Position numbers and translations under genes: made by a program
Notes under the pieces: generated by a model
Database searches by the model: none
Told to the model about the DNA's origin: nothing
What the model saw: the letters and a program-made list of their open reading frames with translations, nothing else
Assembly: GCA_964023275.1 (NCBI GenBank)
Contig: OZ029915.1
Coordinates: 13,398,712-13,462,711, forward strand
Origin: Norana najaformis
Taxonomy: Eukaryota; Annelida; Clitellata; Crassiclitellata; Hormogastridae
DNA: 64,000 nucleotides
Direction: 5' to 3'
Part shown: in pieces, positions 10,233 to 23,500 of the stretch
Numbering within the stretch: the stretch's first letter is position 1
Layout of the letters: each line of letters starts with the position of its first letter

Positions 10233-13200
10233 ATGACCGTTCGAGTGAAAAATTTAATGAGGATAGTGACAGTTTGGATGCTGTTGCGTGTATCACTTCC
10301 AGCAAGGATAGACAAAGACACGGGTATGAGTCAAATTGATAAATACACCCCGACTGGTTTAACTTCTCACTTTTCTTTAGCATACATCGATAAATGTTTT
10401 ATTCGGCTATTATCTGAATTTGGTGCATTATCTTCATCCAGTTATTCTACAAATTAATATTATTTTATGACACATAGGTGGCCTACTCGTTTCTTCGAGT
10501 ATAACTTGGATTGTCGCCTCTTTTATTTCGTTCTTATTGTCTGGCTTGTAGTAGTCTATATAGGTCGTTTGAGTCTTCCATCGAAATCCACGCTGTGAGC
10601 AGCCTCTTCTCGACGGCATCGACTGTCCAGCACACGACAGGGGGCTCTGGGTTTCAACCTGCCTCACCGGCTGTGGTCGGTACTAAACTAATTCCCGACA
10701 GGTCATGGACGCAGAGTTTACAATATCGTCAAATGGAGGCGCACCACTGATCTTTCATAAGACTGACGATGACGCTTCCAAATGGTTGGACACGAATCGC
10801 ATACGATAACGCAACGCGAACCAGAAACTATGGGCGGAACTACGTTGGTAGAGTGAGAACCTGCTGATTGAGATTTTATCACCGATTCGAGCACCATTTC
10901 TTTCGAAACGACTCCTATTATGCTTAATGAACTCATTTGATTTAGACTAGTGAGAAGTGTCTTCGAGAACTTTTAGAAGGTGCTGTATATGTACAATTGG
11001 TCGAGATGCATATTAACGCAAAGAAGAGCGTCCTAAACTAGACTTTAACTAGAACAAATAAGAAAGCTTTAATTTATAAGATTTGTGCTTTCCTTGTTGT
11101 TTTACTGATTTAACTACTGATGTTCTGTGACTCCAGTTGCATCAGAGGACTACTGTCTGACTGAAACCTTTCATGCGAGTTGCCTGAAGAATGAGGTTAT
11201 ATTCATGAGAAGCGCCACCTACGGACGAATGCGAGTTGGTCGTTGTGTAAAGGCTGAAGAAGTTGACGCACACAAAGCTTTAGTCGGTGATGATCCTCGT
11301 TACCTTGGCTGCTCATCGGATGTCTTACCGGTACTTGACCAAAAGTGTTCCGGAAAAACAGATTGCGAAATTCGAGTTTACGACATTCTTGATGAAAACA
11401 TCCAACCTTGCTTTCCAGGTTTAAAAATGTATCTTGAAGCCAGTTACAAATGCATCAATAGTGAGTACTCGTAACCTAAATATCTTTCTGAGTTTTGTGA
11501 CTCAATAATCATATTAACCATTTCGTTGCAGTGTTTTCGTGTCTTCAAGTGGTTTTATAATTTTAATGTTTAATATTTACTTACATAAACAGCGACATAG
11601 GCTTGGGCCTATGTATACCTATAGCAGAATTTGCGATCAGTATTAACCTTTTCCTGCACAATCTGTGATTGCTACACTATTTACCAGAAACTACAGTATC
11701 CTCTAGGTACAATAATGTTTCAATTAATTGGCTATCGTAGTAAGGTTAGCTTACAAATAAATTATTAACTCGCAATTGTTGCTTTAAAAATTGGTTGAAA
11801 GCAGTTAGGCGAACCATTTAGCGGAACACCATGTCATTTTAACTTAGCGACACCTATAGACACACACTATAAAAGAACAAACTGCAATTTGACAACACTA
11901 AGGTCAATAAATCAAGTAAAACTCAAAGGCCATTTGTTGTTAGTTGACGGAGTTGCATAAGAAATACTTGGGCCTACTTCCCAAGACTTACCATTATTCT
12001 GCAAGGTCATCTGATTGTCTTTCTCTGGTCATACCTTGGACTAGAACTGTTCTGGGTAAACGGGCTTTTTCAGTTGCTGGACCTAAATTTTGGAACTCCC
12101 TTCCTGTGTCTGTTCGTTCTGCTCAGTCGCTTTTGTCATTTCGTTCTCAACTTAAAACATACCTTTTTCAAATTGCTATCCACCGTAGGCTGCCTCTCTG
12201 TCCTGTGGACTGACCTTCTGGATATTGACCTGATTGCGGCTTGGCTATGGTGCGCCATCGATTGATGCCCTGTGCATTAGACACCGGCGCATTAGAAGTT
12301 TCTAATTATTATTATTATTATTATTATTATTACTTCATCGCTGTTTAAGATTCACTAGTAGGCCCTATAATTTTTTTATAACGCTCCACAAAAGATAAGT
12401 ATTTTTAAATTGCAAATTACCGACGCATGACCTTTACTTAACAGTTTTTGCAATTGTCTTTCAGTGGTGTATTAGCACTAGAGTAGTTTCATTTTATAAC
12501 TTTTCGGTGAATTCACGATTTATGTTCGATGAAATTATTGTATAAACTGACAGACACTTCTATAAATTGTAATTGGTTCTGAACGTTTCCATAACTGCAA
12601 CATCTAATGGGTCTGGCGTAAATCGGAGCAGTAATTCCTGCTCTCAAATACGATCGACTTCCAAAACCTCCGCTTATTGAAGAAAATAGAGACCTTTTAA
12701 TAAAACGATGCTTAATAAAACAAGGTCTGAATTGCATATAGGAATCAGCCAAGTGAATAACGCTGGGAACGATTTTCATAAACTTTATCTGGAGAAGCAT
12801 TGACTGAGCTAAGCTGCAATTCGCACTCTTTGGGTGGTTAAACGAGGCCTTTGGTTGCCATAGCGCAATTCTGAAATATTAAATATCATTTACATTTCAG
12901 TCTCATAATAACAGCTTCTGTTAACTTTGAATATAACAGTTTGTCTGTGGTTTCTCAGTTGTAGACGATCATCGATCTTGCGCTGTGACTGCTACAAAGA
13001 ACCCAAACCACATAATCGGCCACTCTGCCCATCAGAGAATTTGCGGAACAAAATCTCAGCCATGGATTGTCAATGTGCCATTTGGTCAGAAAATTAGAAT
13101 CAGCATTCTGGAATTTGCTGAATCACCTCCTGGCCAAGTCGGAGCTCAGAAGCCGTCATGCCACGGAATTATTGTGGAAAAGAACGGGAAGAAAAATGCA

Positions 13201-16200
13201 TCGATCTGCAGAGGAGAAAGTCAACGAGAGAATGAGCTCTACTTATCAACTGGAATTCAAGTGGAAATATTTCTTAACCCGCCAGAACCGAAGAACAACG
13301 ACGGACATCAAAAAATATTTCTGCTTAAACTCGAAGGTGAGAATATTGTTAACTTATATTCATTATTAGACCTATATTCTGATGAAATTACACAGTTTTG
13401 AATCTAGCACCTTCAAATATCAGTTTGGTATTTAAAGCAGTTTAACAAATTGTCTTGTATAGCGATATATGAAAGAATAGATTGTCAGAAGTCGACATGT
13501 GATGATTTCACATTCTGCACAATTTTAGTTGATGCTTTCAAATATAGCGTTATATTTCTACCGGTTCAAAAAGATCAGTAAACCGTATCGATATCAGAAT
13601 AAATTTACTAAAAGTATTTTAAGTTATTCTATTTACGTACAAAAAGAATATTGTGTACAGGGCCAGTGTTTCTCTATCAGAAGATCTTTGTGCAAGATGA
13701 AGAACCATTTGCATTAACTAATATTCTCAATTGTTAGAAAGGCAATTATCTTCGCACTTTTCTTCGTGCGTTATTTCTGCAATTACAAAGCGCCACTATC
13801 TAGTGACTAAGCATCCATCGATGGCGCTGAGCAGTTGTAAGCGAAAAAACTTGCTCAGGGTTCCTACACCGAAACCATCTCAGGTCTTCATACGTCCTAT
13901 CATAAGCCGTAACGTCTTTGGTAGAATCAAAACCTGAATATACAGGTACATATATATATATATATATATAGTTTAGTAGCAATTAATATCAAAATTATCT
14001 GGAAGTTTAATCGGTTGAATGGAAATGAACATTTCTGTTGTAGCTCTGGGTTGTTCTGACATCATTCCGCCAGAAGACGCTTGGCTAAAAAGGAACGATG
14101 ACACGATTGTGATTGGATGCTACTCTAGTCGTCAAACATGGCACCTTGACTGTTCAGGCGGGAAGTGGGCTGGTGTTTTAGGAAACTGTTCCCGTGGTGA
14201 GGTTTTTACGGTAGAGTAGAATATTTTATGTCCGTGAGTCGATTAATAGGCATGAGCTTTAAATACGATTTATGTGTTTTCCATAAAAAGCTGAGCAGAT
14301 CGAACGACCTCGGAAACAGATGCGAATACCACTTAAGTGTCATATTTTACAGAACATAAGCATTTAAATGTACAATATCTAATCGGCGGATAGGTAAAGC
14401 ATTCATGTTTCTAAGTTTTCTGATTATTGGTGATTTTGCATTTCAGACACTTCAGTATCTGATTTATCTGAAGAACCTGGCTTGAAAACATCGTTGTCAA
14501 ACAAAGCCCAAGGTTACCACTACATTACGGATACGAACTCCATTGTCTAGGTGTATTATAGGTGTATTATATGTGTGTACCTAATCGCAAACGCAAATTT
14601 ATATAGCGCCTTGTTAAGAGACACTCCTCGGAGGCTCTCCCGACCTGACAACAGAAAACAGCGATCGAACACAACACTCTACGGCAAAACGAGACAAAGA
14701 AAGACCAAAAGTTCATGTCGCAGGTTGTTAGGCAACTTACTCCACAATTCTGGAATATGATGTCTGTATGTATGTGTGTACCTAAAAATTATATAGCATC
14801 TTCTGTCAGGAATTCGTGAGTGATGGCGAGTAATTGTGGGGCAAGACGATTTGATAGAGCGCTCAACTCTGAACGTGGTGAGTACGGGTTTGAGTCTCCT
14901 CTTAGGCGGTTACTGTGTAGAGACCTTGAGCAAGTCCTTCACTCACAGTTGCTCAGATTGATGCTTAGTCAGCACGTAATGGCGCTTAATAAATGCAGAA
15001 ATAATAATAATAGTTATACCCTATGCCAAACTAGCAGATGAATTAGTGTCGAAACATTAAAAACAAGAACGGTGGCTGATAGTTTCAGTGTTTTCTAAAA
15101 TAGAAAAGAAAATGTTTAGATAAATGAAAGAAAGTTACTAAGTCAAATCTATGTACTGTACCCCGTGTCGACGGCCGTTTTCTTCCACCGGCCCCCTCAA
15201 AAAAATCTCGCGAAAGCTCATAGTTTCATAGGCGTGGCGTGAGGAGCGTCCTAAAGAAGGGAACCGGAGAAAACTGCGTCTTCCGTCATCGATCGGTTGG
15301 TGCTTCGTTGCACCCGGAATTGGATGGACGACGAGTTGACGACGCACGCTTCTGGTTTACGACAAGTGTCCTTGAGACGACCTAGCATCCGTATTAACGC
15401 CCAAGGTCGTAATTATGCGTCGAACGCCTTCGCGAAGAGTTGCAAACTCGGTTTAAGCTCTAATTGCAGGACCCGTTGACGCTCGAAATGTATAACGCGC
15501 TCTTTATAGGAAATTTTTATGACATCACATCGATGTTTGTGTTGGCTGGTGGTTTTGAGCGTAAAATTTTTGTGACTTAGCATCGACATGTTATTTGGCT
15601 GTTAATTTGTTTGTGATTGGATGACGTTCGCGCGCAAATTTTAAATATAGGGCCTACGCTTCTTATTGGCCATCGTTCACGCAAAATGTCTGACGTTAGC
15701 AAGCCGTTGAGGTAGCGGGAAATAGACTTAAAAAGAGGACGCTAATGCTTTGTTGAAAAAACGCCAAAATTTGATACAAGTAGTCTGTCGTGTTTTCAGT
15801 TGGTGATTTGAATTACAAGTGTCGTTGACAGATTTGTGCGTTTAGAAACTGTGACGTTTCTTGTAGTGTTGTAACTGAACTGATAGTTTGTTTAGTTAAT
15901 ATACAATCGAAACTTAAAGACTGTGTGTCATATATCAAGTTAAAGCTACGCTACAAATCTGGCGAGTCGACGATTCCAAAACCAATCGTTGACAACTTTG
16001 AAAGATCACCGACATATACACACACATATATATTATAGAACCAAAAATATTCTACCAACAGGGGCAATCCGTGACTCCTTTTAGGAACTTTTCAAAGGCG
16101 TTGAATCCTGGCTATCTAACAGATCTAAACAGATGCGACATAAATTAGCTGAAAATGTTTGATGACCGTCGGCTCATGCAAATTACAAGATTAGTCGGCT

Positions 16201-17477
16201 GAAAAGCTATTAAGTCCCTAATTATTTTTGTTTTAAGTTCAGTGCAATGTGGAGTTATGTTGTGATACCTTAAGCTAAATCCTCTTTTTAGTTGAGTTTG
16301 TTTATCAGAATGTCGCTATAACTTTTTTATGAAGTTTTAGCTCATAATTTAAACAACGCGCATTTTGGTTGCAAAAAAATTACACAAATTTGCTTTATTA
16401 ATTAATTTATAGTTGTGTTTCTGTTTTTCAGTCTTGGCCATGGTTGCCATTGGTGGATTTACGGTGGCAATTTGCTTGGCAATTATCTGTACGGGAGCTG
16501 TCTGCCTTCGACGGTAGGTTCAGAGCACGGATGCCAGTAACATGCACCATTTTATGTGCAGCCGTTATAATATTATATCAATAACCGCTACTGTAAGCAA
16601 CAAGCGTGCGAGCGCACGACTTTTGAAGATAGCGCGCACAACAATTTCTGCTTGTGCACAAATATTCTGTGAGTGAATAGTATTTCAAAGTTAACATTTG
16701 CTCAGTGTTACAGCTGCTGGCATATTTAGCCTACAATATTTAGAAGGCCAAAACTAGGATTCCATGTCCTATTATCCTATTGTGCAAGTGTGGGTTTTCC
16801 AAAAACGCACTGACTAATCACAAGGTAAGCTCAAAGTTTTCTCGCGCGAGCGCCTACGTGATAAAATGCGCGTCGGTGAGAACCGCAGCTTATGTCAGCT
16901 CTCCTGCACGCAGGGCTCCCCAAGCCAATCACAAATACGTCAACAACTCGATGACTCATCGGCATGACGTAGCAAAAAAATACAGTACAAACATGTTCAA
17001 TGATCATCGATAAAACACGCTCGTTTATATTTTTTTATTTTTTAAATTTTGCCAAAAAATTAGAACTATTTGCCTTTACAGCAATTTAAAGATGCACCCT
17101 AAATTGCATGAATTCGAGCTGATTATGTTTAATCCGGCCTGACAATTGATCAGTAACTTCCATTTAAAAAGTCATTTCTGTTTCAATTGTTAACAAATGA
17201 ACGTTTGATGGCTGACACTATTATTATACTAATCTTCAGATTCTACAGCAAAATCAAGAAAACCCAAGATTACAAGACACTTAATTACGACACAAATGCC
17301 GCAAGAATTCAACATCCGGGTCAAGGAATTCTTTCTGGTGCAGCAACCGAACTTTGCTGTGATGACGTACAACGGATGAGCGGACAGCAAGTGCCAACCT
17401 ACTCCGTCTACGTGGGAGAGAGCGATTCCGATTATCCACGCAGTTCACAGAACCCTCTTCCATCTGCCCGTCAATAA
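10233..17477 (+). CDS. Unit 2: lectin-CUB-sushi membrane receptor
   Basis: Predicted 443 residues. Exons: 10233-10323 signal peptide; 11137-11460 lectin; 12959-13336 CUB; 14044-14196 sushi-like; 14447-14512 stalk; 16432-16513 TM; 17240-17477 tail. Start choice is open between ATG 10233 and ATG 10257 (MRIVTVWMLLRVSLPA), both in frame. The lectin (EDYCLTETF..., ATYGRMRVGRC, KCSGKTDC) is one of the more divergent copies. The TM exon has lost the first cysteine of the family ladder (GGFTVAIC). The tail starts FYSKIKKTQDYKTLNY and has PTYSVYV; its middle (AARIQHPGQGI) is closest to unit 4, hinting at past exchange. Intron 5 (14513-16431) is swollen by repeats. A poly(A) signal AATAAA lies at 17606-17611. 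Confidence 0.87.
11944..12332 (+). mobile_element. LINE 3'-end fragment with (ATT)n tail
   Basis: In intron 2 of unit 2 a frame reads FSVAGPKFWNSLPVSVR followed by LLSFRSQLKTYLF, the typical C-terminus of L2/CR1-like LINE reverse transcriptases. It is followed by a short 3' UTR and (ATT)n at 12304-12332. The 5' part is missing. No target-site duplication was identified. Confidence 0.75.
13949..13970. repeat. (TA)n microsatellite
   Basis: A run of about ten TA units in intron 3 of unit 2, about 75 bases before the sushi-like exon. Confidence 0.85.
14577..14650 (-). repeat. Dispersed repeat, TATATAGCGCC type
   Basis: The plus strand reads TTATATAGCGCCTTGTTAAG and then a block ending GACCTGACA. 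Related segments are at 28190-28285, 57262-57345 and 62341-62400. On the minus strand the leading word becomes GGCGCTATATAA, matching the GCGCTTTATAAAT-like ends of the LINE fragments, so these look like minus-strand LINE/SINE 3' ends. Confidence 0.5.
14815..15020 (+). mobile_element. tRNA-derived SINE (family C) with LINE-like tail
   Basis: A tRNA-like head (GATAGAGCGCTCAACTC, then a B-box-like GGGTTTGAGTCTC) is followed by a short body and GGCGCTTAATAAATGC with an (ATA)n run. The tail resembles the L2-like LINE ends at 26479-26760 and 54362-54825, as expected of a SINE mobilised by those LINEs. Confidence 0.65.
15130..16000. other. Unclassified inserted block in unit 2 intron 5
   Basis: This block is more GC-rich than its surroundings and carries several ATTGG/TTGGC words. 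It shares a 15-base word (AATGTCTGACGTTAG) with 18690-18710 in the next intergenic gap. Short open frames at 15138-15479 on both strands show no known family. I see no coding part of a mobile element. Confidence 0.3.
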
Positions 17478-20257
17478 GTCGATGTCATCATGTTCAGTTT
17501 ATGCTTCGTGTATGCTTTTTCTGGCATTCTGCAAATGCTCTCATTCAAACTTACAATGAAGCTGACCAAATTGGTGCTTCGGCTCTAACCACAGAGGAAG
17601 CACAAAATAAATGCTTATCAAATGCTATACAAGATTAACATTTGTACAGTACCTGTGAAAGGAGTGCCAAATCATCAGAACACATCAACGTCTACTGGTT
17701 ATACTTTCGTACACTGTGACAATAGTCGAGAGTCATTTCGGACAATTAATTCTGAAAGTGATAAGAGTGTGTGTATGTAACAGGAAAATTTATAGCATGT
17801 GTTTATACCTTATAAAAGAGCATTTAGCTAACCTAGCTAATTCTATTGATCGAGAGTTCTAAGAGAACGACCAGTTCATCTGTAATTGAATTATGTGGAG
17901 GATCTCGACTTGTAGTCTCACGCAGACTCGAATAGATATTGTAACCCCCGTGTCTTATACTCTCTTGTCTAAGTTCTAGTGACGACTGATTGCAGTCACT
18001 TTACATTATACTATGGTACCTGCAAGCTTTGCTTAGCCAGTAAGCAGATACACACGTTAACTGGGGTTTAGTCTCCTATATGATAATTATAGGTCAGACT
18101 CAAATTAACATATGATTTCTGGCGGAAATTGTAATGAAGTTACAATAGCTCGTATTTTCCACTACCATCTTGTATCATAACGTATGATTGAATAAAATGA
18201 ACAAAGTCGCTTGTAAATCAATCAATATATTATATAGTTTAATGTCTTCATTAATTCTTAATTAAGGCCAGCTTCTTATCAAGCCTAAATCTATGGTTCT
18301 ACCCACCCACAAGCTTTGATGGCCATTTTGCCCCTGGATCCTGACCCTTTGATAAAGTCTGAGATAGTTTCACTGTGAGTTGTAGTGAGTTTGCATCGAC
18401 GTAGAATGGTTAGATTGTCACTCACCACTAGTTGTCTCTGCGCAAATAATCCCATTCACCACTCCGACATATCTTGTAGACCATCGATTAAATGTCTCTC
18501 GTAGTAGGTACTTTAAGCGAGTTCCTTGCAGTTCAAGGAATGGAATTCACACGATTCAATCGTAGCCGTCCAAAGGAATGGCTCCTTGATGAGATATAGT
18601 TACCCTGTAGAATCGAAGACTAGGTATCTTTGCTGCCTTTCGACTCACGCCACTAAGTCCGTATCGACACACTTACATGGACTTAATCCACGAATGTCTG
18701 ACGTTAGTTTCTCGACGAAAACTCTGTCATTTCACAACGAAAACACAGGTTAACTAACTGTAAAACATGAGACCTTATTCGCTCATCATTCGAGAATGCA
18801 GTTCGACTTGACAAGTCTATAACTGACCGCTTATTTTCTCGGAGCCACGCTAGATCACAACGAAGACCTTTCCTGTCCAAAATCCAGCCGTGAACTGACT
18901 ATCGCAACGGTTTTCCGCATCGAATGTTCCATCGTTATAAGATTTCTATTGGCCGAAAAGATCGTCTGCCTCTTTCACTTCTCCTTGTAGCAGTTTCATA
19001 TCTCTTCTATGAAATCTTCGTCTGCTCATTAGTTTACAGTGGATAAGAAGTTGCGTCTACTGCGTCTTCTCATTGGCTGACGACTTTCAATAGCAACGCG
19101 TCGCCATTGGTCAAAAATCCCACAAGTAAAATTGCGATTGGCTGGCAATCAAAACATCAGTTTGAAATTTCGTTCGTATTGATTCGCAAACTATGGCAGA
19201 TTGCGATTAAAATAATCTATTAACATCCACGTTGATCACCCGTAAAATCAGTTCAGAAAACCCTCTCATATTCCCCGTATTTAATATATTTATAGAATTT
19301 ATAGAACCTACGCTGGCCCTGCTATTTTTATTAGTTTGAACGTTTTAAGCTGGCCAAGTATTTGAGTGAGTAATTACGTTGGTCAACACAAACTCTTATT
19401 CTAATACAAGCATAAGTATGTCAATAATACGCACAGTTCATACAATAGTAAAATCAATTGGAATTGCCAAACATGGCGAGAATATATATATAGATTCAGT
19501 CTACAGATATACCACCGAACTTCGATCAACAGTTGACGATGCGTATTCAAAGTCCGTTGTTAGGATTGCACCGAAGATACAGAGCCAGTGATCGGTTTAT
19601 GGCATTTATTTGCATTATGGTCAACAAATGAAGCACAACAAAACAAAGTCATATCACCGCAAATCATTCATTATAAATTAGCCAATATTGTGGGCTTCTG
19701 CAGAGATTGTTCTTGCAGTAAGCCTATTTTATAGTAATCTTTGGTAATTATATCGCATGCCTTTCGAATTTAATGGAAAGAAATGATATATGTTTGACTT
19801 GATGAACAGTGTTGAATATATGCATGCAGAACACATAACGGATGCCTAGTTTACCTGTCGTGTTACATTTTGTTCAGTTTTGATGCTCACCCGTTATTTT
19901 AATAACGCTCCTATATTGCTGTTCACTGTGTAGGCCCTATGCTCTCCGATTTCTACAGCAACGTTACGCATGGGAGGACCGATAGCTGAATAACCTCGAT
20001 TTGGAATTTCATAGATGAGCACCCCAAGATGTGAAACCACATACGAAGTTTTGCACGTTATCGGATTATGGCATTATCACTAAAATAGTAACAGTATTGT
20101 CACTAAACTTCAGAAAGGGTGTGTGATAAATTCACGATTTATGCTTTGCGCTATATTTGCAGACATAAACAGAAAATGGTTGTGAATGGTTTAGACAATG
20201 AATGTACCAAATAATTATTTAAAAATTATGAAATTTAAATAATCAACAACCTCAAGC
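17478..20257. other. Intergenic between units 2 and 3
   Basis: After the unit 2 poly(A) signal nothing coding is supported. The stretch 18250-19330 differs in composition and has several ATTGG words (near 18950, 19070, 19105 and 19137) plus the 15-base word shared with 15130-16000. It may be old repeat sequence. The open frames here (for example 18526-18753) are not family exons. Confidence 0.4.
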
Positions 20258-20281
20258 TTTTGAGACGATCCCCGACCCATT
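20258..20281 (+). promoter_or_regulatory. Conserved upstream box of unit 3
   Basis: The sequence reads TTTTGAGACGATCCCCGACC, followed by CATTAAA. It starts 272 bases before the first in-frame ATG of unit 3. Confidence 0.75.
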
Positions 20282-20529
20282 AAACCGTGGCTGCGTATAT
20301 GAATATTGCATTACATATTCTATAGTCATATTAGTACGCCTGAATGTGAGTGGGTCATCTTAATTAAAGGTTTCGTCTGTATTCGTCTGTATACTTACAC
20401 AGGAAACATCAGCAAGTCTGTTTGATAGGTTTTTACCTAATTTAGTTTGCTGCTGAAATTAACGTGAAGCGCGTTCGCGATTTTCTGAAACTTGAGAAAG
20501 CGAGTATTAGAGGCCTATGAGCGACTATA

Positions 20530-23500
20530 ATGATTCAAATGAAGCATTTAGACCTACTTATCATTTCAATAGTTTGGATGATGCTGCATATGTCGCTGTG
20601 CTACGAAGTAAACAAAGGTCCAGGTAATGTTTTTTCCTCTTTTGAAACCATACTTCCGGTTAATTGGCGTTGATCCATAAATATTAACAAATGTAAATGC
20701 AGGATTTTAGACCTAGACCTACATATAGATTTATTTGAATTAATAATATAGACAAATATAAATTACACGTTAGCCGATTGACCTAATGTACTTCATAGCT
20801 CACACGCTATGGAGCATAGCGTTCTATACTTTCTATTTTATTACTCTTAACAATATTTAAAAGAAATGTCTTTGTGAGTGAAAAGCTAAAATTAACTCAA
20901 ACTAAAACTCTTTGTAATGTTATGGTTCATATAATAAGGAGAATTTTGGATTTACAATAAAAAGAGGTTCAAGTTTTAATATGCTAAAATAAAATAAAAA
21001 TAGTTCTGAGCCACAGAACTTAAGAATTCGTCCCCAGCCAAGCACGAGACAGGGCACCAGCGAAGGGTCTAAAGCAAAAAATTTTGCCTATGTCCTCCAA
21101 ACGAACGATTATGATGTGGCTTCTTCAACTTCTTCTTCTGTTTTACTGACATTTAGCTTAAAGCGATCATCGTTTGATGCTTCATGCATTCTGCAGAAGT
21201 CTTTAAAAGTCAGATTTAATCTGTAAAAACTGTACAGATTTTCTGTTGAATACCTCAAGATTGGAGCTCGACCTCGTACCTATTAAGGAACCCACCTTAG
21301 ACTTTAAAAGTCGACATTTTCTTTCTGGGAACTTCATACTTGTTTAATAGGAGGCCTTTGAACCAAGTTTACTTAGATGCAGTCTTCTGTTTCTTTAAAA
21401 TAATGTAATGTAATGTGAACGAAAATTCTATAACTCATTTTAGTACATTTTGAAGTCGTTTCTCGCCAGCCTAATTGTTGTTCGAGTTCATTAAGAGCAA
21501 GAAGTTTGCCTATACGCAAATAATGCTCAAGTAACTGGAACAGTTATCACTTGGATTTTCGCACACACGTAGACCCCATTTAACAGAGTCTCTTCCAGAG
21601 TTGACAGTTCACAACATGTTCAAAGTTCCTGGTCCCTGCTACATTAATAAGGAATTAAAATAGCTAACTGCAATATTCGCAGTATACAATTGCGCTCACC
21701 AAATGGAAGTCTCTTGAAAGATGGTAGAAGACGCGGCGTCAGGATATCTCTCAGGTCACTAGGTCTGTGCAATTCCCGTTTTTTATATTTTAAATATGGT
21801 AAATTTTATGTCCCACACAAGTCATAAGACTTCGCTTGCAGTTTGCGTGCTTCTTGGTCTGCAGTCTCTTCCCGTCGACCTCTTAACCTTTAAGATAAAA
21901 TCTTTTCGCTGCCACTGCGCTTAGCAAACTGCTTGTGGTTCCTGTGGGGAGCACGGAAATATGACTTCCAGAATTTATGTTGAGCAATACGTCTATTGCT
22001 ATATCATCCAAATATTTCTGCGTTCAGAGTAGAGAGTGACAAGGTAACGTTTACCTCGGCAATCCCTCGGTAACTGAAGTAATTCTGCGGCAGAAGTTCG
22101 GAAGAAGTTTTAACACTGGCGCGAAAATTGGTAAACATCGTGCGGTAACGTATAGAAGTTGCCGTAATATCAAGGTAACTGTGGCAAATGTAATAACTTA
22201 GGGGCCTAAATAATCAATCAATTAGTATCTTATTAATCATTTAATTTGCATTTTATTTTACCAGCTGTAGATGAATACTGCCAGTCGGAAAACTTTCAAC
22301 CTAAGTGTCCTAAGAGCGAGGTCATACTAATGAAAAGCGCCATCTATGGACGTTTGCGTATTGGCAAATGTGTCAAGGCTGAAGAAGTTGCTGCTCAGAA
22401 AGTTCTGGCTGGAGATGATTCTCGCTTTCTTGGTTGTTCCGCTGATGTCTTACATATGCTGAATAAAAGATGTTCCGGGAAGATGGATTGCGATATTCGC
22501 ATTTCAGCCATATCATTTGAAAATATTTACCCTTGCTTTCCTGGTCTGAACGTTCATCTTGAAGCCAGCTACGATTGCATAAGTAGTAAGTCTCTGTTTT
22601 TACACTCGTATTTCAGCATTTGTTGGCATTTAATTTGTGTAGAATGCGGATTCACTTGGTATCATCGCATTTGTCAGAGTAAATTTGACCATTCTCGTTG
22701 GAAAGAAGTCTTCGTCTCTAATAGTGACTTTTTATACAGGTCATTAACCTAAAAACAAATTTTGGTCTAATTAGACAAATTCGTTCTCCCTGAAATTTGA
22801 ATGTATTGACTTACTTAAGTACAGGATTCATGTAATGCTCAGTTCTGTGATAATATAAATTTAAATTTAACAGAGGTCAATATCTTCTAATGTTGCATTT
22901 GAAAAAGAAGTAGGACTTAGCTGTCATTTAAATTTAACTGAATTTTAGTTGTCGATGAAAAGCGTTCGTGTGCAATTACAACTTCGAAGAATCCAGTTCA
23001 TGTGCTCAGTTCATCTGATTCCCCAAGTATCTGTGGAACAAAACATCAACCATGGATCGTCGAAGCTCCCAATGGTCAGAAAGTCAGTGTCTCTCTTCTT
23101 GATTTCACTGCTTCGTATTCTGACCGCAGTCAAGAACATAACAAAGAATCGTGTCGCAGCCTCGGCCTCGTCGTTGATAAGACGGCGAAAAGAAATCTAT
23201 CGATCTGTGAAGACAGAGAAAACCGACACAAAGAGATATACATGTCTACTGGAAACAAAGTAACTCTATATCTCGGTCCTCGGTCGGATCAAACCGAATC
23301 GACTGCCAACGACTGGCGTTTCATTCTAAAATTTGAAGGTTTGAACACAGCTCGTGTTTAATTTTAAATAGCTCCCAAATAAAAATGAAAAATTTAATTG
23401 CAGCAAAGAATGGAGCTTCGAATCCATATGTCATAATTATAAAACTAAATATAATCTGTAGAAGTATCTCTACCGATTGTCACTTTCACAAAATAAATAT

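Noticed and set aside
15138-15479. Open frames on both strands of the GC-richer block
   Set aside because: No recognisable protein and no context; the block is better described as unclassified repeat.
15700-16000. A stretch near CTACAAATCTGGCGAG that looked like the border of an old LTR-type element
   Set aside because: No paired repeat, no coding part and no clear ends were found; similarity to such borders is short and could be chance.
22586-22752. Extension of the unit 3 lectin frame past its donor (168-residue open frame)
   Set aside because: The lectin domain is complete at the AGTA|GTAAGT donor; the extra residues are intron read-through.
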